A stretch of 64,000 bases of DNA, taken from positions 6,324,001 through 6,388,000 of the forward strand of contig CAVNZM010000003.1 of assembly GCA_963693365.1 (NCBI GenBank). Direction: 5' to 3'. The notes under the pieces were generated by a model, which was not told where the DNA came from, did no database searches, and worked only from the letters and a program-made list of their open reading frames with translations. The position numbers were made by a program, and so were the translations under genes. How positions within the stretch are numbered: the first letter of the stretch is position 1; every line of letters starts with the position of its first letter. Source of the stretch: Amoebidium appalachense. Taxonomy: Eukaryota > Ichthyosporea. Below, one piece after another: positions 61,845 through 64,000 of the stretch.

Positions 61845-62649
61845 GGGTATTTTACTCGATTCGCTTGAGAGTTAGTCGCTCATAATGCGCAGACCTCGCG
61901 CGAGACATGGTTGCTTATAACTCCTTAATTGACTGCGAATGGCTACTCTCCTGGAGTTGGTTTAGAGCCGTTCTGAACTAGGTTATTTTCGTAGATCCGT
62001 CACCCCCGTTGAGGTCCCATACTAAACAGCAGGTAGTCTAAACAAATAGTGCCCGTTTCTCGCTAGATAGCTGCTTTTCGCCACAGCTTGCTAGGTAACC
62101 GTACAGTTAGTTCCGCTAGAACCCTAACATGGCATTTGGAATGCAATTGTAAGTTGGTAACAACATGCACGCAAGGCTCCGCTTTGCCGGTCAACTCAGA
62201 CCTACAATGTGGAACTGGTTTGCTTTTGGGCAGGAACGAAAGAGAGCCAATCAAACAATATCAAAGACTATCTTAAATGGCAGGTAGCTAGCCCAATATG
62301 GAAATAATCCACCTGGAATGTGGCGGCCTGATTTGATCTGTGTCGAAAAACGGTCACACACCAGCAAGCGTCAACGTGAAAGTTGCACGTTCGCACTGCT
62401 GGGGCCAGATGATGGATGTAGCGAAATTCATGGCAGGGATGTAGGGAGTTTCGTGTAGGATTTGGCAGGAGAGGACAAGTGGGATATTATCAGGAAATAA
62501 TAGACGATGTATAGTTGCTACAGCTGTATTAGCTATTGTGTAGGGAGTTATTAAAAAGGGTGCGCTCTGGTGAGGGATGACAGGTTCGCGAAGAAGCCAA
62601 TCAACGCATACGCATACGGAAAGGAGAGTGTAGGTCCTCAAGACACAAA
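60960..62649. other. stretch without a supported gene
   Basis: Contains a (GGGA)n/(GA)n block (61235-61575), C runs (61648-61695), (CA)n and G run (61815-61847), then unique sequence 61850-62640. Possible small - strand exons near 61770 and 61600 could not be joined to anything. Confidence 0.45.
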
Positions 62650-64000
62650 ATGGATCCTCGCACGACGGCCAAAAAGGCCGTAAACCTCTATGGAAAAAAG
62701 AGCGCAGGCATCCGAATCTATGACGACTACAGCGAGTTTGATGCAGTCCTTGCCAAGAAACCAACAAGGTAGGAAGGGTTGCTTGGTGTGTTTTGTTTCG
62801 ATATGACCAGATGACGATGTACATACTTTACAACCAATCCCCCTCCCCCACCACCACCATACACACACACATACATACACCACCCCTCTTTCCCACCCTC
62901 TCCCTCCCACCCTCTGCCTATCCGTCCTTCTCCCTCCAAACGGTGCAACACACAGATCATGGGATGACCAAGAAAGGTTATACAGATAACCGATTCGTTA
63001 AAGATAATTTAAGAGCAGATATGACGAATGTAGGCTGTTTTAACGCAGGAAAGCCATAAATTCATAGTTCACCTTGTTTTTTTTCACCTGCTCTTGGGAG
63101 AAACTATCCAAACAACCTCAGATGTGTAACTCAAGTCTTGTTTTTTGCAGTTCCACACTTGCCGGGCTATACCAGCCAACTGCCAGCAAGCCCAAAACAT
63201 CGGTGTTCGCAGCGTCCCTTCTGAACAAGGAGAACGAGACAAAGTCATTTGGGATCAAAAAAGAAGTGAAAAAGACAGCGAAAGCAAAAACAGCAAAAGG
63301 TGAGAACACATGTCTAGCCTTGTATTTTCTCGCTTAGCATCGTGCTTTTTGGGAAAATTATACTGCTTTGAGCCTGCTCTTATACTGCTTTGAGCCTGCT
63401 CAACTGCTCCTGATCGACTTCCCAGCTCGGCTACAGCTGAATGCAGTGAGGACGTTTTTGAAAAATTAAGCAAGTGCATACTTGAAACACCAGAAATTTC
63501 ATTGTGCTTGACGATACTGCACATACCACGTTTATTATTATTACGCAAGGATACTACTCCCTTGATTTGTGTTGTCCAGGCCGTTTGAGTTACTGGGGCC
63601 CAGCACAAGGGCTAAGCAAAAATCCAGAGACATCCCTCCCATAGTCGTGTTACCCCCCGCTCCTGATCCCTTTTAACCGTCCTTCTCAGGTATACCTACC
63701 GCCTGTGTGCCCCCTTCTCTTCCTTCCAGACTCACTCCTCCGTTCTCCCTTTTTTTCCTTCCCTTCCGCATTTCCTCAAAAGCCTGTTCACCCTAAGCCT
63801 ATTTCCAGTCCCCCCCCCCCCCCCCCCCCCTCTCCCCCCCATCTTCCCCCCTCCCCCCCCCCCCCCCCCCCCGCCGCCCAAACCCGCCGATTTTTCATGC
63901 TAACAGGGCTAAATATCTCGGCAGATGAGCTCGACTGGACAGACTCTGAGCTGGAGGATTATCCGAAAGCTGTGTCTAAGCCTGCGGCGAAAACACCAAA
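62650..64000 (+). CDS. spliced gene, Lys-rich protein with an acidic segment (5' part)
   Basis: Exons 62650-62768 (ATG, context AAAATGG), 63151-63299 and 63907 to the window edge. Donors are GTAGGA and GTGAGA; acceptors TTTTGCAG and GCTAACAG; phases 2/1 and 1/2 agree. The 124 residues visible start MDPRTTAKKAVNLYGKKSAG and contain IRIYDDYSEFDAVLAKK. A long basic region follows (IKKEVKKTAKAKTAKG), then an acidic one (ADELDWTDSELEDYPK). This alternation is common in chromatin-associated proteins, but I recognise no family. The gene continues beyond 64000. Intron 2 ends with C runs before the acceptor. Confidence 0.7.

Noticed and set aside
61860-62060. Possible large-subunit rRNA resemblance (GGTTTAGAGCCGT...GAACTAGGTTATTTT)
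   Set aside because: The similarity covers about 30 bases and is not continued by the sarcin-ricin loop or neighbouring helices; probably chance.

Overview
This is a stretch of a nuclear eukaryotic genome. The protein-coding signals are short exons separated by GT...AG introns. The left half is packed with retroelements, and the whole window is loaded with very long poly-G/poly-C tracts and (CA/GT)n and (GA)n microsatellites. There are no bacterial operons, rRNA or CRISPR arrays. I cannot place the species; an intron-rich protist-like genome fits, but that is inference.

Region 1 (1 to about 30 kb) is a nest of mobile elements. A broken LINE-type endonuclease/RT fragment (810-2110) is followed by a degenerate Ty3/gypsy element on the + strand (leader about 2269, gag, protease, RT/RNase H, end of integrase near 15700). 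A Ty1/copia element on the - strand (6051-14030) sits inside the gypsy element, flanked by TTAAG target duplications. It has two 925-bp LTRs and an almost complete gag-pol. A second copia copy (15701-22699) is broken by a solo LTR of its own family, and its left LTR is fused to the gypsy integrase. Copia copy 1 also carries a 1100-bp insertion without any target duplication. This insertion is a deletion derivative of a tyrosine-recombinase (DIRS/PAT/Ngaro-like or Crypton-like) element. A longer relative with a recombinase gene and a zinc-finger gene lies at 24331-27553, and a truncated one follows at 28427-29950. Both sit in a tandem array of period 4096 bp that includes an 873-bp AT-rich spacer full of GATATC.

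Region 2 (30-43 kb) is mostly intergenic: poly-G/C, (GT)n and a 1.66-kb (CA)n block. It holds one multi-exon gene of unknown function (37474-39358, about 363 aa) preceded by a perfect 16-bp-arm hairpin.

Region 3 (43.4-53.6 kb) carries a complete ten-exon gene for the ESCRT-I subunit VPS23/TSG101. I assembled it exon by exon; every intron phase agrees and the coding length is 1299 nt (432 aa). The UEV domain, proline-rich linker, coiled coil and C-terminal steadiness box are all visible. Its nine introns consist largely of homopolymers and microsatellites, and some contain copies of a short intron-resident repeat bounded by poly-C.

Region 4 (54-64 kb) holds exons of a - strand gene for a Pro/Ser/Thr-rich, coiled-coil protein that I do not recognise, simple repeats, and the first three exons of a + strand Lys-rich protein that runs off the right edge.
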